Source of the DNA: Hymenobacter psychrotolerans DSM 18569
Lineage (GTDB): Bacteria > Bacteroidota > Bacteroidia > Cytophagales > Hymenobacteraceae
DNA: 64,000 nucleotides
NCBI RefSeq assembly: GCF_900142395.1
Contig: NZ_FRAS01000010.1
Location: forward strand, 62,001-126,000
Reading direction: 5' to 3'
Part shown: positions 24,212 through 31,547 of the stretch, piece by piece
How the letters are laid out: each line of letters starts with the position of its first letter
Numbering within the stretch: position 1 is the stretch's first letter
The notes under the pieces: generated by a model
Told to the model about the DNA's origin: nothing
Database searches by the model: none
The model's input: only the letters and a program-made list of their open reading frames with translations
Made by a program: the position numbers and the translations under genes

Positions 24212-25009
24212 ATGGCCCTTCCGCTTACCGCACCGCTTCGCGCCCTCATTGTAGAAGACGAACCGCTGGCTGCCAGCCGCCTGGCTGGGCTGCTGCAGAA
24301 GCAGCCGCAGCCGGTGCAGGTAGTGGGCACGGCCGAATCGGTGGCGGAGGCGGAGGCGCTGCTGCGGACCGTGCAGCCCGCGCCCGACGTGCTGTTTCTG
24401 GATATTCATCTGGCCGACGGGCTGAGCTTCGAGCTGTTTGAGCGGCTGGAAATCCGCAGCCCCGTCATCTTCACCACCGCCTACGACAAGTACGCCCTGC
24501 GCGCCTTCAAAGTAAACAGCGTAGACTACCTGCTCAAGCCCATTGCGCCCGAGGAGCTGACGGCCGCGCTAACCAAGCTGCAGCGCCAGCGCGAAGCCGC
24601 CGCGCCCCAGTTTGATGCGGCCTTGCTGGCGCGGGTGCTGCAGCAGGCCCAGCCGGCCAAGGAGTACAAGTCGCGGTTTGTGGTGCGGGTGGGCGAGCAT
24701 CTGAAGGCCATTCCCGTGGAGCAGATTGCCTACTTCGCCAGCCTCGAAAAAGTGACGCTGCTGCACACCCGCGAGGGCCGGCGCTTCGTGGTGGACTACA
24801 CGCTGGAACAACTGGAGCAGCTGCTTGACCCCACCGAGTTCTTCCGCCTCAACCGCGCCTACCTGGCCCACGCCGAAGCCATCCACGACATCATCCACTA
24901 CACCAACTCCCGCCTCCAAACCATCCTCAAGCCCGCCGCCCCCGACAACGACACTGTGCTGGTCAGCCGCGAAAAGGTAGCCACTTTCAAGGCCTGGCTG
25001 GACCGCTAA
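24212..25009 (+). CDS. LytTR-family response regulator
   Basis: A 265-residue regulator. The receiver has acidic residues in IVEDEPLAASRL, phospho-acceptor Asp64 in LFLDIHLADGLSF and the Lys in YLLKPI. The C-terminal LytTR domain (about 155-265) has FVVRVGEHLKAIPVEQIAYF, FVVDYTLEQLEQLL and FFRLNRAYLAHAEAI. LytTR domains bind direct repeats about 21-22 bp apart, as found in front of the receptor and TPR genes upstream. The start at 24212 (MALPLTAPLRAL) is chosen because the longer frame begins within the palindromic repeat. Its partner is the kinase just upstream. Confidence 0.93.
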   Translation: MALPLTAPLRALIVEDEPLAASRLAGLLQKQPQPVQVVGTAESVAEAEALLRTVQPAPDVLFLDIHLADGLSFELFERLEIRSPVIFTTAYDKYALRAFKVNSVDYLLKPIAPEELTAALTKLQRQREAAAPQFDAALLARVLQQAQPAKEYKSRFVVRVGEHLKAIPVEQIAYFASLEKVTLLHTREGRRFVVDYTLEQLEQLLDPTEFFRLNRAYLAHAEAIHDIIHYTNSRLQTILKPAAPDNDTVLVSREKVATFKAWLDR

Positions 25010-25013
25010 CCCT

Positions 25014-25610
25014 ATGCTCGACTCGTTGCTGGTGCGCCGGGTGGCGGCGGTAGTATCCGGGCTGGGCCACCCGCTGGTGCTGGTGCCGGCGCTGGTGGCC
25101 TTCGTGGCCGGGCGGCCGGGGCAGGGCGCGGTTTCCGGGTGGGCTATGGGCAGCGTGCTGCTGGTAGTGGCGGCCATCGGCCTGTGGAACCTGCGCCAGA
25201 CGCGGCGCGGCGCCTACACCAACTTCGACGTGTCGGAGCGGAAGCAGCGCAACTCCTTTTATCCGGTGCTGCTGGTGGTGCTGGGGCTGGCCACGCTCGT
25301 GCTGTTCTGGCAGCCGCACGCCGATGGCGGGTTCCGGTACGGCCTGGCGGCGGCCTGGGGGCTGCTGCTGATGTGCTACCTGCTTAATTTCTGGCTGAAA
25401 GTGTCGTTGCACGCGGCTATATCGTTTTTCCTGGCCTGCGTACTGCTGCACCTGGAGCCCACCTGGGGCATCACCGCGCTAGTGCTGGCCGCCCTGATTG
25501 CTGCTTCGCGGCTTGTGCTGCGCCGGCACACGCTGGCCGAGCTGCTGGTGGGCAGTGCAGTTGGTGGGGCGGCAGGCGGCGGACTGATGTGGCTGCTATC
25601 CGGGAGCTGA
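25014..25610 (+). CDS. PAP2-like membrane protein
   Basis: A 198-residue membrane protein with five to six hydrophobic segments. Motifs resemble those of PAP2 phosphatases: KQRNSFYPVLLVVLG for motif 1, KVSLHAAISFF for the SGH motif, and SRLVLRRHTLAELLVG for SRx5Hx3D, with Glu replacing the last Asp. It may dephosphorylate a lipid such as undecaprenyl pyrophosphate, but the motifs are degenerate. It begins 4 bases after the LytTR gene stop, so it is co-transcribed with the two-component system. Confidence 0.75.
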   Translation: MLDSLLVRRVAAVVSGLGHPLVLVPALVAFVAGRPGQGAVSGWAMGSVLLVVAAIGLWNLRQTRRGAYTNFDVSERKQRNSFYPVLLVVLGLATLVLFWQPHADGGFRYGLAAAWGLLLMCYLLNFWLKVSLHAAISFFLACVLLHLEPTWGITALVLAALIAASRLVLRRHTLAELLVGSAVGGAAGGGLMWLLSGS

Positions 25611-25630
25611 AGCGGGCAATCCTCGTTACC

Positions 25631-26422
25631 TTATCCTTCCAGCCAGCTTTTCACGGCGCCGGCCTTCTCGCGGCTCACCAGCACTTCCTCGCTGGGAGCG
25701 GGCTGTAGGTCCAGCAGCAGCTTGCCGTTGAAGTGCGGGTGCAGGCGCTGCACGGCGGGCAGCTGCGCAATAAACTGGCGGTTGAGACGGAAAAACTGGC
25801 GCGGGTCGAGCAGGGTTTCCAACTGTTCCAGCGTGTAGTCCACCACGAAGCGCCGGCCGTCGGTGGTGGCGAGGGTGGTGGTTTCGTGGCGGCTCTGAAA
25901 CCAGGCCACCTGCGCAGCCTGCACCGGTAGCAGCTGCTCGCCGCTGCGCACCAGAAACCGGGCTTTGTAATGCTGCTCGGCGCGGGGTAGCGCATCGAGC
26001 AGACGCTCCAGACGGTGCGCGGTAGTGTCCGGGGCTGATGGCAGCGCGGCGCTGGCGGGAGCTGGCGCGCGCCATTCGTGCAGCTTGGTGAGGGCCGCCT
26101 GCAGCTCGGTCAGCTTCACGGGTTTCAGCAGGTAGTCTATACTATTGGCCTTGAACGCCCGGATGGCGTAGGCGTCGTAGGCAGTCGTGAAAATGACCGG
26201 GCTACGCACTACAGTCTGCTCAAACACTTCCAGACTGAGGCCGTCGGCCAGCTGAATGTCGCTCATAATCAGGTTGGGGGCGGAGTTGGAGTCCAGCCAG
26301 GCCAGCGCCCCGGCTACGCTGTCGAGCACGGCCAGCACCTGGGCATCGGGGGCGGCCTGGCGCAGCAGGCGCTGCAGCCGCTCGGCGGCCGGGTACTCGT
26401 CTTCGAGCAGCAATACGGTCAT
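25631..26422 (-). CDS. LytTR-family response regulator (second system)
   Basis: A 263-residue regulator, paralogous to the one at 24212. The receiver has LLLEDEYPAAERL, Asp55 in LIMSDIQLADGLSLEVFEQ and the Lys in YLLKPVKL. The C-terminal LytTR domain has FLVRSGEQLLPVQAAQVAWF, RRFVVDYTLEQLETLLD and FFRLNRQFIAQLPAV. ATG 26422 (MTVLLLEDE) is preferred to a GTG two codons upstream. It converges with the PAP2-like gene, stops only 20 bases apart, and follows the second LytS-type kinase after a 224-base gap that contains a palindromic repeat. Confidence 0.92.
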   Translation of the reverse strand: MTVLLLEDEYPAAERLQRLLRQAAPDAQVLAVLDSVAGALAWLDSNSAPNLIMSDIQLADGLSLEVFEQTVVRSPVIFTTAYDAYAIRAFKANSIDYLLKPVKLTELQAALTKLHEWRAPAPASAALPSAPDTTAHRLERLLDALPRAEQHYKARFLVRSGEQLLPVQAAQVAWFQSRHETTTLATTDGRRFVVDYTLEQLETLLDPRQFFRLNRQFIAQLPAVQRLHPHFNGKLLLDLQPAPSEEVLVSREKAGAVKSWLEG

Positions 26423-26510
26423 GAACACGGAGAATAGTAGGATGGGAAGATACTATGTCTAAAGTAGCCCCTGAAAGTCCATCGGTAGCTGGGCAAGCGT
26501 TTCTTTAGAA

Positions 26511-26602
26511 CGTCCTGCTGAGCTGGTCGTGGAATCTCGCTGGTATGATAATTACCATCGCAACCTCAGCACGCGAGATTCCTCGGTAAGCTCGGAATGA
26601 CG
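26511..26602. repeat. dispersed palindromic repeat, diverged copy
   Basis: Left half CGTCCTGCTGAGCTGGTCGT with GAATCTCGC; right half GCGAGATTCCTCGGTAAGCTCGGAATGACG. The inner stem is intact but the outer ends have drifted (CGTCCT against AATGACG). It lies between the second kinase and its regulator. Confidence 0.75.
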
Positions 26603-26646
26603 GGGGATTGATGGCATTCTGATTAAGATGTTCGCATATCCCTGAC

Positions 26647-27702
26647 TTACCACGCCGGAAGTAGCGGCAGCCGCACCCGGAACCAGCCGTTTTCTGTGCG
26701 CACTTCCACCGGCTGTGGTGCCCGGAGCAGCTCGTAGCGGTGGCGCACGTTGCGCAGGCCGGTGCCGGTACCGGGCGCCAAACCTGCCGTGCGCGGGCGC
26801 AGGGTGTTTTCTACGGTGAAATAGCCGGTTTTCGGGTCGGCAGAGAGGCGCAGCTCCAGCGGAAACTCCCGCGACGCAACGTTGTGCTTGAGGGCATTTT
26901 CCACGAGCAGCTGCACGCTGAGCGGGGCCACGCGGGCTGCCAGCGCAGCCGGCGAAACGGTGGTCGTCACGCGCAGGTTGTCGCGGAAGCGTACTTTGTG
27001 CAGGGCCAGGTAGGTATCCACGAACTCCAGTTCCTCGCTCAGCGGCACCGTGGCCGCAGTGCGGGCCAGCAGCACGTAGCGGTACACGTCGGCCAGCTGC
27101 TCCACATACTGCTGGGCCGGCTCGTTTTCGGGCTCGATGAGGGCCGACAGCGTGTTGAGCGAGTTGAACAGAAAGTGCGGGTCGAGCTGGCTTTGCAGGG
27201 CTTCGAGCTGGCTGCGGGTGCCGGCGATTTGCAGCTGGTCGGCGCGGCGCATGTCCCGGACCCATTGCTGAAACAGGTGCTGGCTTTCGTAGATGAGCTG
27301 AATAATCACCGTGGGCACCATGTTCAGCCCGAACTCAGGCAGGAAGCGGCCGATAGACACGGGAAAAGTGCCCCCCTGCGACCAGGCCGACAGCACCCCG
27401 ATGCCGAGCGTGACGAGGGCCGTGATGAGGATATTCAGCAACGCCAGCCACCACAGCCGCCGCGTGGTTTGCTCTACGTGCGGAAAGCGCCGCAGCAGCG
27501 CCCGCCACAGCGCCCGGCCCGCCAGCCAGAACGTAGCCGTAATCACCATCGACAGCGCCCAGCCCACCAGCGCCTCCGTGGTGGAGCGCACCTGCAGCAA
27601 GCCCCGGGGCAGCAGCGCCAGCAACGCCAGCACCGGAATGCCGATCAGCAGAAACCACCGGTCGTTGATGAAGGTGATGGGGCGTTCGGCGGGCAGGGGC
27701 AT
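26647..27702 (-). CDS. LytS-type sensor histidine kinase (second system)
   Basis: A 351-residue kinase with four hydrophobic segments in residues 16-140, then phospho-acceptor H176 in LQSQLDPHFLFNSLNTLSALIE and an ATPase domain with VAPLSVQLLVENALKHNV and GTGTGLRNVRHRYELL. Architecture matches the kinase at 22921, so the two systems probably arose by duplication. The hydrolase gene lies 11 bases upstream on the same strand, which places kinase, hydrolase, membrane protein and ABA4-like gene in one operon that ends with the LytTR gene. Confidence 0.92.
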   Translation of the reverse strand: MPLPAERPITFINDRWFLLIGIPVLALLALLPRGLLQVRSTTEALVGWALSMVITATFWLAGRALWRALLRRFPHVEQTTRRLWWLALLNILITALVTLGIGVLSAWSQGGTFPVSIGRFLPEFGLNMVPTVIIQLIYESQHLFQQWVRDMRRADQLQIAGTRSQLEALQSQLDPHFLFNSLNTLSALIEPENEPAQQYVEQLADVYRYVLLARTAATVPLSEELEFVDTYLALHKVRFRDNLRVTTTVSPAALAARVAPLSVQLLVENALKHNVASREFPLELRLSADPKTGYFTVENTLRPRTAGLAPGTGTGLRNVRHRYELLRAPQPVEVRTENGWFRVRLPLLPAW

Positions 27703-27713
27703 GCAGCGGGCAG

Positions 27714-28661
27714 TTAGCGCGGAAGTTTCTGCACGAAGCTAACCACCGCCTGCCGGAACGCCGCCGGCTGCTCCAGAAACGGGTTGTGCTTGCCAGGCAG
27801 CGTCACGGTCTGCAGCTTCTGAAACCGGAACGTAGTAGGCGTGGCGCCCGTGGTGCGGTCGTCCTGGCCCACGATGTTCAGCACGGGCATGGTGAGCCTG
27901 GCGGTGGCGGGCACGTAATCCTGGCCATAGTCAGGAAGCCGGCCGCTGAACACCTGCGTGGCAAAGTCCTGATTGGCTGCTACCGCCCGGCTAACGCGGC
28001 TGGCGCGGGCGGCCAGGGAGTCGTGGGAAAACTGCAGCTGCCAGGAGAGTTTCTGTTGTTGCAGGGCGCCCATCATCATGCCTACGCGCTGCATGGTGGG
28101 CAACGTGGGGCTGGGCTGCGCGGCGGCGGGCAGCAGCGAGTTACCGTATTGCAGCATGCTTTCCAGCGAAGCGGGCGGGTTCAGCACGGCATTCACCAGC
28201 ACCAGCGCCTGCACCCGTTCGGGGTGCTGCGTGGCGTAGGCCGTGGCAATAGTGCCCCCGAACGAATGCGCCAGCACCACCCATTTTTCCAGCCCGAGGT
28301 GCTGCCGCAGCTCTTCCAGATCCTGCACCATGCGCGTCATGGAGTAGTTGCGGCTTTTAGAGCTGGCCGAGCGGCCGCTGCCGCGCTGGTCGAAGTATAC
28401 CATGCGCAGCTTGTCTTCGAGGCGGTTGCCGCCCAGCTTTTCAAACGAGTAGCTGCCCGCGCCCGGTCCGCCGTGCACATACACGCACGGCGTGCCCTGG
28501 CCCGCTACCTGCACAAACAGCTGCACCGAATCGGAAGTGAGCAGGGTAGTGGGGCCGTTGGTGAGCTTGCCGGGCCGAAGCTGGGCGGAAGCAGAAACCG
28601 CCGTCAGCAGCAGGCCGAAGCCCAGCAGCAGGAGGCGAAAAGCAGAGTACAGACGAAACAT
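27714..28661 (-). CDS. exported alpha/beta hydrolase (proline iminopeptidase-like)
   Basis: A 315-residue enzyme with a signal peptide (about 1-26, ending SASAQ). It shows the oxyanion region YVHGGPGAGSYSFEKLGGN, the YFDQRGSGRSA motif of prolyl iminopeptidase relatives, the nucleophile elbow AHSFGGTIATAYA with the catalytic Ser, an Asp in NIVGQDDRTT and the His in PGKHNPFLE. It likely hydrolyses a peptide or ester in the periplasm. Its stop is 11 bases before the start of the LytS-type kinase, an unusual coupling that may link the enzyme's substrate to the signal sensed. Confidence 0.9.
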   Translation of the reverse strand: MFRLYSAFRLLLLGFGLLLTAVSASAQLRPGKLTNGPTTLLTSDSVQLFVQVAGQGTPCVYVHGGPGAGSYSFEKLGGNRLEDKLRMVYFDQRGSGRSASSKSRNYSMTRMVQDLEELRQHLGLEKWVVLAHSFGGTIATAYATQHPERVQALVLVNAVLNPPASLESMLQYGNSLLPAAAQPSPTLPTMQRVGMMMGALQQQKLSWQLQFSHDSLAARASRVSRAVAANQDFATQVFSGRLPDYGQDYVPATARLTMPVLNIVGQDDRTTGATPTTFRFQKLQTVTLPGKHNPFLEQPAAFRQAVVSFVQKLPR

Positions 28662-28697
28662 GGTGTAGGAGAGAGAGGTGGAGAGGGAAGATAAAGA

Positions 28698-29564
28698 CTA
28701 GTGGCCGGCCAGCAGCGGCACGCCGCGCAGAGCCTGCTGAAACAGCAGCGCTACCAAACCGGCGTAGGCGGCGGCGCCCAGCCACGTGAGCAGCACGGCG
28801 CGGCGCGGCAGCCGGCGGCTCAGCCACCAGCCCAGCAGCGGCACCACCTGCAGGCTGTGCAACCCCAGAAAATGGGCAATGCGCAGGTCGCCGGCGCGGG
28901 TGCTCCAGCCCAGGCCGGGCAGACCGGCACCGCCGTCGGGGGAGCCTACCGTGTGCTGGTTGAGGTGAATCATCATGCCGCCCAGCAGGCTGCCCGCCAG
29001 AAACAGCAGCAGCCCCAGGCGCACGCCCCACACGTAGCCGGCCGGGCCCTGTGGCCGGTGCCGCCACACCAGATACACCGCCCACGCCGTCAGGGCCGTG
29101 TTCAGCATAATCATCAGGCCCATCAGCTGAAACACACCGGCATCGAAGGCGCTGGCAATGTTGAAGTGCGAGGTGGTGCCGCGGGCTGCCTGCACGAACA
29201 CGCACGCCTGCTCAGCCACCATGCTCAGGGCCACGCCGCCGCTCAGCCAGCGCACTGCGCGCTGCACCTGCGCCGGCAGCGCCCCCAGCAGCCAGCCCAG
29301 CGTCCAGACGAAGGCAATAACCGACAAGCTGAACTTGATGGGCTTGATCCAGACGGGCAGGCCCGTTACCTGGCGGGCATCAAACGGCAGCAGCGCCAGC
29401 GCCAGCAGCAGCAGCGCCACGTTCAGCCAGCCCGTAGCCGACAGCGCGGGATTCAGGCGGTGCAGCTGCCGCAGCCATTGCGCGGCCTGCCCCAGCCAGG
29501 AGCCGGCCGCAGCAGGCGCGGCCGCGTGCCCCGGATTCGTTTTCAGAAGCGGAAAAGTAGTCAT
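28698..29564 (-). CDS. hypothetical multi-pass membrane protein
   Basis: A 288-residue protein with seven or so hydrophobic segments beginning at GWLNVALLLLALALLPF. Segments such as PVWIKPIKFSLSVIAFVWTLGWLLG, MIHLNQHTVGSPDGGAGLPGLGWS and LRIAHFLGLHSLQVVPLLGWWLS contain polar and His residues between helices. I do not recognise a named family. The ATG at 29564 (MTTFPLLKTN) is preferred over starts further upstream, which would run into the preceding gene. It lies 23 bases after the ABA4-like gene and 36 before the hydrolase start, inside the same operon. Confidence 0.8.
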   Translation of the reverse strand: MTTFPLLKTNPGHAAAPAAAGSWLGQAAQWLRQLHRLNPALSATGWLNVALLLLALALLPFDARQVTGLPVWIKPIKFSLSVIAFVWTLGWLLGALPAQVQRAVRWLSGGVALSMVAEQACVFVQAARGTTSHFNIASAFDAGVFQLMGLMIMLNTALTAWAVYLVWRHRPQGPAGYVWGVRLGLLLFLAGSLLGGMMIHLNQHTVGSPDGGAGLPGLGWSTRAGDLRIAHFLGLHSLQVVPLLGWWLSRRLPRRAVLLTWLGAAAYAGLVALLFQQALRGVPLLAGH

Positions 29565-29587
29565 GGCAGCAGCGGGTGTAAGGTGAG

Positions 29588-30040
29588 TTACTGAACCGAA
29601 GACGAGGAATCGGTGGGGCGGTAGAAGCGCCGCACCAGCGCGTAGAGCAACAGCCCCACCGGCCCCAGCAGAAACGTGAGCAGCAAACACGGCACCAGCA
29701 GCAGGTGCGGCACCCCGCGCCGCCGCGCATCCAGGCTTTCCCAGATACCGATGCCCATATCAAAGCACAGGTAGTGCACCCAGCCGGCCAGCAGCGCCCA
29801 CGGGTTGCGGAACAGCGCCGCCACGTCCTGCAGCGAGCTGAAACCGCCTTCCGAGGCGTGCGGCCCCAGGTAGTGGCTGCCAATCAGCAGAGCGTAGGTG
29901 GCGGCCAGCACCAGCGGCAGCGCCCCGCTCAGCACCACGCGGCGCGTGACGCTCCAGCGCGGCGCCAGTAGCAGCAGCGCCCAGCCCAACAGAGCCAGCG
30001 GGTTGGCCAGGGTAAACAGGAAGTCGGGGGTGAGAGGCAT
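29588..30040 (-). CDS. ABA4-like (DUF4281) membrane protein
   Basis: A 150-residue membrane protein with four hydrophobic segments. It starts MPLTPDFLFTLANPLALLGWALLLLAP and has FSSLQDVAALFRNPWALLAGWVHYLCFDMGIGIWE, the signature of ABA4-like proteins (named after a plant neoxanthin-synthesis factor); bacterial members are uncharacterised. The HYLCFDMGIG stretch with a His and an Asp in the membrane is the conserved core. ATG 30040 is the start consistent with the family; it is the first gene of the operon that ends in the second LytTR system. TAGTTTCG about 30 bases upstream is a weak -7 element. Confidence 0.85.
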   Translation of the reverse strand: MPLTPDFLFTLANPLALLGWALLLLAPRWSVTRRVVLSGALPLVLAATYALLIGSHYLGPHASEGGFSSLQDVAALFRNPWALLAGWVHYLCFDMGIGIWESLDARRRGVPHLLLVPCLLLTFLLGPVGLLLYALVRRFYRPTDSSSSVQ

Positions 30041-30214
30041 GAAACAGGCGCTGATTGATGTTCCGAAACTACGCATTGCCTGCACGCCGCGCCCTCCTAA
30101 AAACGGTGAACCGTAGCGGCGCAGCGGCCAGCCGGCGGCAGCGGCCGGTGAGGCATACGGCCCGGCGGGCTGCGGGCTGAACAACTTACCCGGCATCTGC
30201 GCGTACCTTGCGCC

Positions 30215-30943
30215 GTGGTACTGCTGTTTCGATACGGGTGGCGGCCGGCGCTGCTGGCTCTGGGGCTGGGGCTGAACCTGCCCGGCCTGGCGCGGCCCGC
30301 CCAGCAACCCCCATTCCAAACCACCGCCGACGACAGCGTGACCGTGCCCGTGCGCCAGCCGCACCGCCGCCCGGTGTTTCAGCTGGACATTCGCAACTCC
30401 ATTATCAACCATCAGCTCGTGACCGTGCCGGGCCTGAAGCTGGGCATAGAATGGCGGGGCCGGCTGCGTACGGGGCTGGGCGTGTACCTGCTCAGCAACG
30501 GCATTCCCTCGCGCCAGCCCGTGCCGTCGGAGCTGCCGGCTGCTACCGTTTCGGAGCTGCGGCTGCGCTACGTGGCCGGCTACGGCGAGTACGTAGTGCT
30601 GGGCAACCCGCGCTGGGAGCTGGCCACGCAGCTGCAGATCGGGGTCGGGAAAACCTACGCCCGCTACGCCCTGCCCGACGGCAACCTGCTTCGCTCTCCC
30701 AAAAAAGTCATCTGGCTGGTTGAGCCCTCGCTCATGGCCCAGATGCGGGTGTACCGCTGGCTGGCCCTCGGTACGGGCGTGGGCTGGCGCCAGCCCGTGT
30801 TCATCAACCGCTTTACGCAGCGCGAGCTGAACGGCCCGGTGTTCTACGGCCGCGTCAAACTGTCCCTCGGCGACGTGTATAAGGTGATGCGGGGCCGCCA
30901 GCGCCTGTTCACGCAGCAGGGCCTGCGCCGCGCCGACTGGTAG
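30215..30943 (+). CDS. hypothetical exported protein, beta-strand rich
   Basis: A 242-residue protein starting with GTG at 30215 (VLLFRYGWRPALLALGLGLNL), which looks like a signal peptide ending near PGLARPAQ. The rest alternates short hydrophobic strands with turns (KLGIEWRGRLRTGLGVYLLS, LRLRYVAGYGEYVVLGN, VYRWLALGTGVGWRQPVFIN), so a small outer-membrane barrel or periplasmic beta-protein is likely. No family is recognised. It is divergent from the ABA4-like gene and ends in a strong terminator. Confidence 0.72.
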   Translation: MVLLFRYGWRPALLALGLGLNLPGLARPAQQPPFQTTADDSVTVPVRQPHRRPVFQLDIRNSIINHQLVTVPGLKLGIEWRGRLRTGLGVYLLSNGIPSRQPVPSELPAATVSELRLRYVAGYGEYVVLGNPRWELATQLQIGVGKTYARYALPDGNLLRSPKKVIWLVEPSLMAQMRVYRWLALGTGVGWRQPVFINRFTQRELNGPVFYGRVKLSLGDVYKVMRGRQRLFTQQGLRRADW

Positions 30944-30979
30944 CGCCCTCCTCTGTCAAGATGATTGCCTGGAGCTATT

Positions 30980-31028
30980 AAAGCAGCAAGCCCCCATCCC
31001 GCTGAACGGAATGGGGGCTTGCTGCTTT
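30980..31028. terminator. bidirectional terminator
   Basis: A perfect 18-bp stem (AAAGCAGCAAGCCCCCAT with its complement) around a 13-base loop, placed between convergent genes ending at 30943 and 31052. Confidence 0.9.
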
Positions 31029-31051
31029 CAGGATCAGGGCGGGGAGTACGG

Positions 31052-31420
31052 CTAGGGCTTGCTCACGTTCACGCCCTGCGAGGAGCGAAGGCGGCGCAGC
31101 ATGAAAAACTGCTCCTTGTTGCGCAGGTTGCCCTGGGCCACGTCGCCGTACACCTGCACCACGTCCCAGCCCAAAGAGCCCATGTAGTTGAGGGCGCTGA
31201 TGTGGGTGGCAAACACCTGCAGCTTGCCGGCTTCCAGCTTGGAGAGCGAGCCGCCGCCCAGCTTCTCGGGCCCAAATCCGAAATCCACGAACACGTCACC
31301 GCTTTTCAGGTGCAGCTCACAGTATTCATAGCGGGCAGCGGGGCTGCTGGTTTGGGCGTGCAGCGCCGGAGAAGCCAGCAGCAACGCCAGCAGAAGCAGG
31401 CAGGCGGAAAGGTATTTCAT
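31052..31420 (-). CDS. hypothetical small exported protein (DUF4177-like)
   Basis: A 122-residue protein with a signal peptide (1-23, ending LHAQ). The mature part reads YEYCELHLKSGDVFVDFGFG and, after a variable region, NYMGSLGWDVVQVYGD then EQFFMLRRLRSS. This pattern, a tyrosine/glutamate strand followed by an N-x-x-G-x-x-GW-x-(V/L) turn and a final strand, is like the DUF4177 fold, but the match is by eye only. It ends at a bidirectional terminator. Function unknown. Confidence 0.72.
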   Translation of the reverse strand: MKYLSACLLLLALLLASPALHAQTSSPAARYEYCELHLKSGDVFVDFGFGPEKLGGGSLSKLEAGKLQVFATHISALNYMGSLGWDVVQVYGDVAQGNLRNKEQFFMLRRLRSSQGVNVSKP

Positions 31421-31455
31421 GCAGAGGTTGGTTGTGATGGGAGAAGAAAAGGTAG

Positions 31456-31532
31456 GTCATCCTGGGCTTGCGAAGGACCTTGTTACGTGCACGGCTCTGC
31501 CGTGGCAGGGTCTTTCGCAGACTCAGAATGAC
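31456..31532. repeat. dispersed palindromic repeat, short copy
   Basis: GTCATCCTGGGCTTGCGAAG with GACCTTG on the left; TCTTTCGCAGACTCAGAATGAC on the right. It is 77 bases long, with some drift from perfect pairing. Confidence 0.8.
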
Positions 31533-31547
31533 ACGCTGAATTATCGG

